A DNA stretch of 12,723 nucleotides from Candidatus Bathyarchaeota archaeon. Lineage in GTDB: Archaea; Thermoproteota; Bathyarchaeia; TCS64; B23. Location of the stretch: contig JAPDJB010000076.1 of the NCBI GenBank assembly GCA_029259285.1, positions 1 through 12,723 on the forward strand. The letters run 5' to 3'. Of the stretch, positions 12,087 to 12,723 are shown in pieces; the stretch's first letter is position 1; every line of letters starts with the position of its first letter. A program made the position numbers and the translations under genes. The notes beneath the pieces are model-generated. The model made no database searches and was not told the DNA's origin. It saw nothing but the letters and a program-made list of their open reading frames with translations.

Positions 12087-12723
12087 GCAGGGCCGCCTCA
12101 GCCGTCGCCTTTGCCACCTCTAGGGGAGGCTTCAAGTCAGGTGGTAGAGGAGACTTGTAGGTTCTCCCCGCCCTCCGCCTCTTGAATTCATCCCAAGCCC
12201 TCTTCAGAAGCTCCGGATTCGTTAGGAAGTCTATGGCTGCACCCGCTATGACCTTAGCTGCGAAGAGCATCGACTTGTGGCCTATGCTCATACCGGCGCA
12301 GGCGACGTTCTGCCATGAATGCCCTGGGGAGCCTAGGACGAAGGCTGTGGTGCCGAACTCCATCGTCGGAGCCTGCCAGCTGACGTCGGCGACATCCGTC
12401 GAAGCTGGATAGACCTTCCCCTCATCCCAGGGGTCGAGGATGTCCCTGACGAGGTTGATGTCGACATAGCGCTCCCAGTTCGGCAGCTCGATCCTTCGCA
12501 GCATCCCGATCTTCTCCTCCCTCGGTATCGTCTCGGCGATCTTCGCCGCGAACTCAAGCTCCTCATCGGTGTACTCCGGCGGCCCTATCTCCCTCATGTT
12601 CTTGATGACGACCTCGCTCAGCACCTTATTCGGCAGCAGGTTGTAGGATCCCCCGAGAACCTCGACCTTCATCTCAGTCTCCGTCATCAGAGCTGCGCCC
12701 TCGGCGATCTTCAGGATTCTCTT
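12076..12723 (-). CDS. M20 family amidohydrolase, AbgB/PM20D2-like (C-terminal part, runs off the window)
   Basis: The frame stays open through the right edge, so only the last 215 residues are seen. The first 12 (KRILKIAEGAAL) lie upstream of an internal Met that might be mistaken for a start. The sequence matches the C-terminal half of M20 peptidases of the p-aminobenzoyl-glutamate hydrolase B / PM20D2 type: AEGAALMTETEMKVEVLGGS, YNLLPNKVLSE, GPPEYTDEELEFAAKI, ASTDVADVSWQAPTMEF, LGSPGHSWQNVACAGMSIGH, and a catalytic-domain return helix KSMLFAAKVIAG. Family members hydrolyse amide bonds in N-acyl amino acids or dipeptides. The N-terminal metal ligands are outside the window. It ends in a clear terminator and is convergent with alba. 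Confidence 0.92.
   Translation of the reverse strand, partial: KRILKIAEGAALMTETEMKVEVLGGSYNLLPNKVLSEVVIKNMREIGPPEYTDEELEFAAKIAETIPREEKIGMLRRIELPNWERYVDINLVRDILDPWDEGKVYPASTDVADVSWQAPTMEFGTTAFVLGSPGHSWQNVACAGMSIGHKSMLFAAKVIAGAAIDFLTNPELLKRAWDEFKRRRAGRTYKSPLPPDLKPPLEVAKATAEAALRRR

Noticed and set aside
1..12723. CRISPR array, tRNA, rRNA, insertion sequence or integration site
   Set aside because: No regularly spaced repeats, no cloverleaf-like stretch in the short gaps, and no transposase or integrase. Genes and gaps look like ordinary chromosomal backbone.

Overview
The window is a gene-dense stretch of archaeal chromosome. Evidence for Archaea: an Alba chromatin protein, a Cgi121 subunit of KEOPS, an archaeal-type four-CBS protein, and TATA-like elements (TTTTAAG, CCTTTTAAAGG, CTTTTTAAC) 26-33 nt upstream of start codons that mostly lack a Shine-Dalgarno (SD) sequence, as expected for leaderless mRNAs. 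Arginine is mostly AGG/AGA and isoleucine often ATA. A TACK-type archaeon (Thermoproteota in the broad sense, for example a Bathyarchaeia-like or korarchaeal lineage) is my best guess; the rank is inference. No rRNA, tRNA, CRISPR array or mobile element was seen, and no gap without a gene exceeds 80 bases.

Region 1 (29-2947, + strand) is a ferrous-iron uptake operon: two FeoA proteins, a FeoB split into a free GTPase and a free permease, and a small four-helix membrane protein. Genes overlap or nearly touch. The permease has a near-perfect SD inside the end of the GTPase gene.

Region 2 (2944-6915) is a candidate catabolic island around a 51-bp divergent promoter. Leftward run a metallo-beta-lactamase (MBL)-fold hydrolase and a DUF1177 protein. 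Rightward run a protein of the M29 aminopeptidase/NicX superfamily, which carries a NicX-like metal triad rather than the M29 set, and a DAO-type FAD oxidoreductase. One palindromic TATA element sits exactly 26 nt from both start codons.

Region 3 (6968-9075, + strand) holds an iron-sulfur flavoprotein overlapping the KEOPS subunit Cgi121, then a DUF89 metal-dependent phosphatase. Region 4 (9070-10505, - strand) holds HypC, a family I inorganic pyrophosphatase and a single-domain Sua5/YrdC enzyme, each apparently with its own promoter. Cgi121 and Sua5/YrdC act in the same tRNA t6A pathway, and pyrophosphatase would remove the PPi that Sua5 releases.

Region 5 (10594-12723) holds a four-CBS protein with a C-terminal domain resembling the ribosome hibernation factor HPF, then Alba, and converging on these the 3' part of an M20 amidohydrolase (AbgB-like) that runs off the right edge and ends in a hairpin-plus-T-run terminator. 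The most notable observations are the CBS-HPF architecture, the split FeoB, the symmetric divergent promoter, and three gene pairs in which the upstream TAA stop lies inside the TATA box of the next gene.
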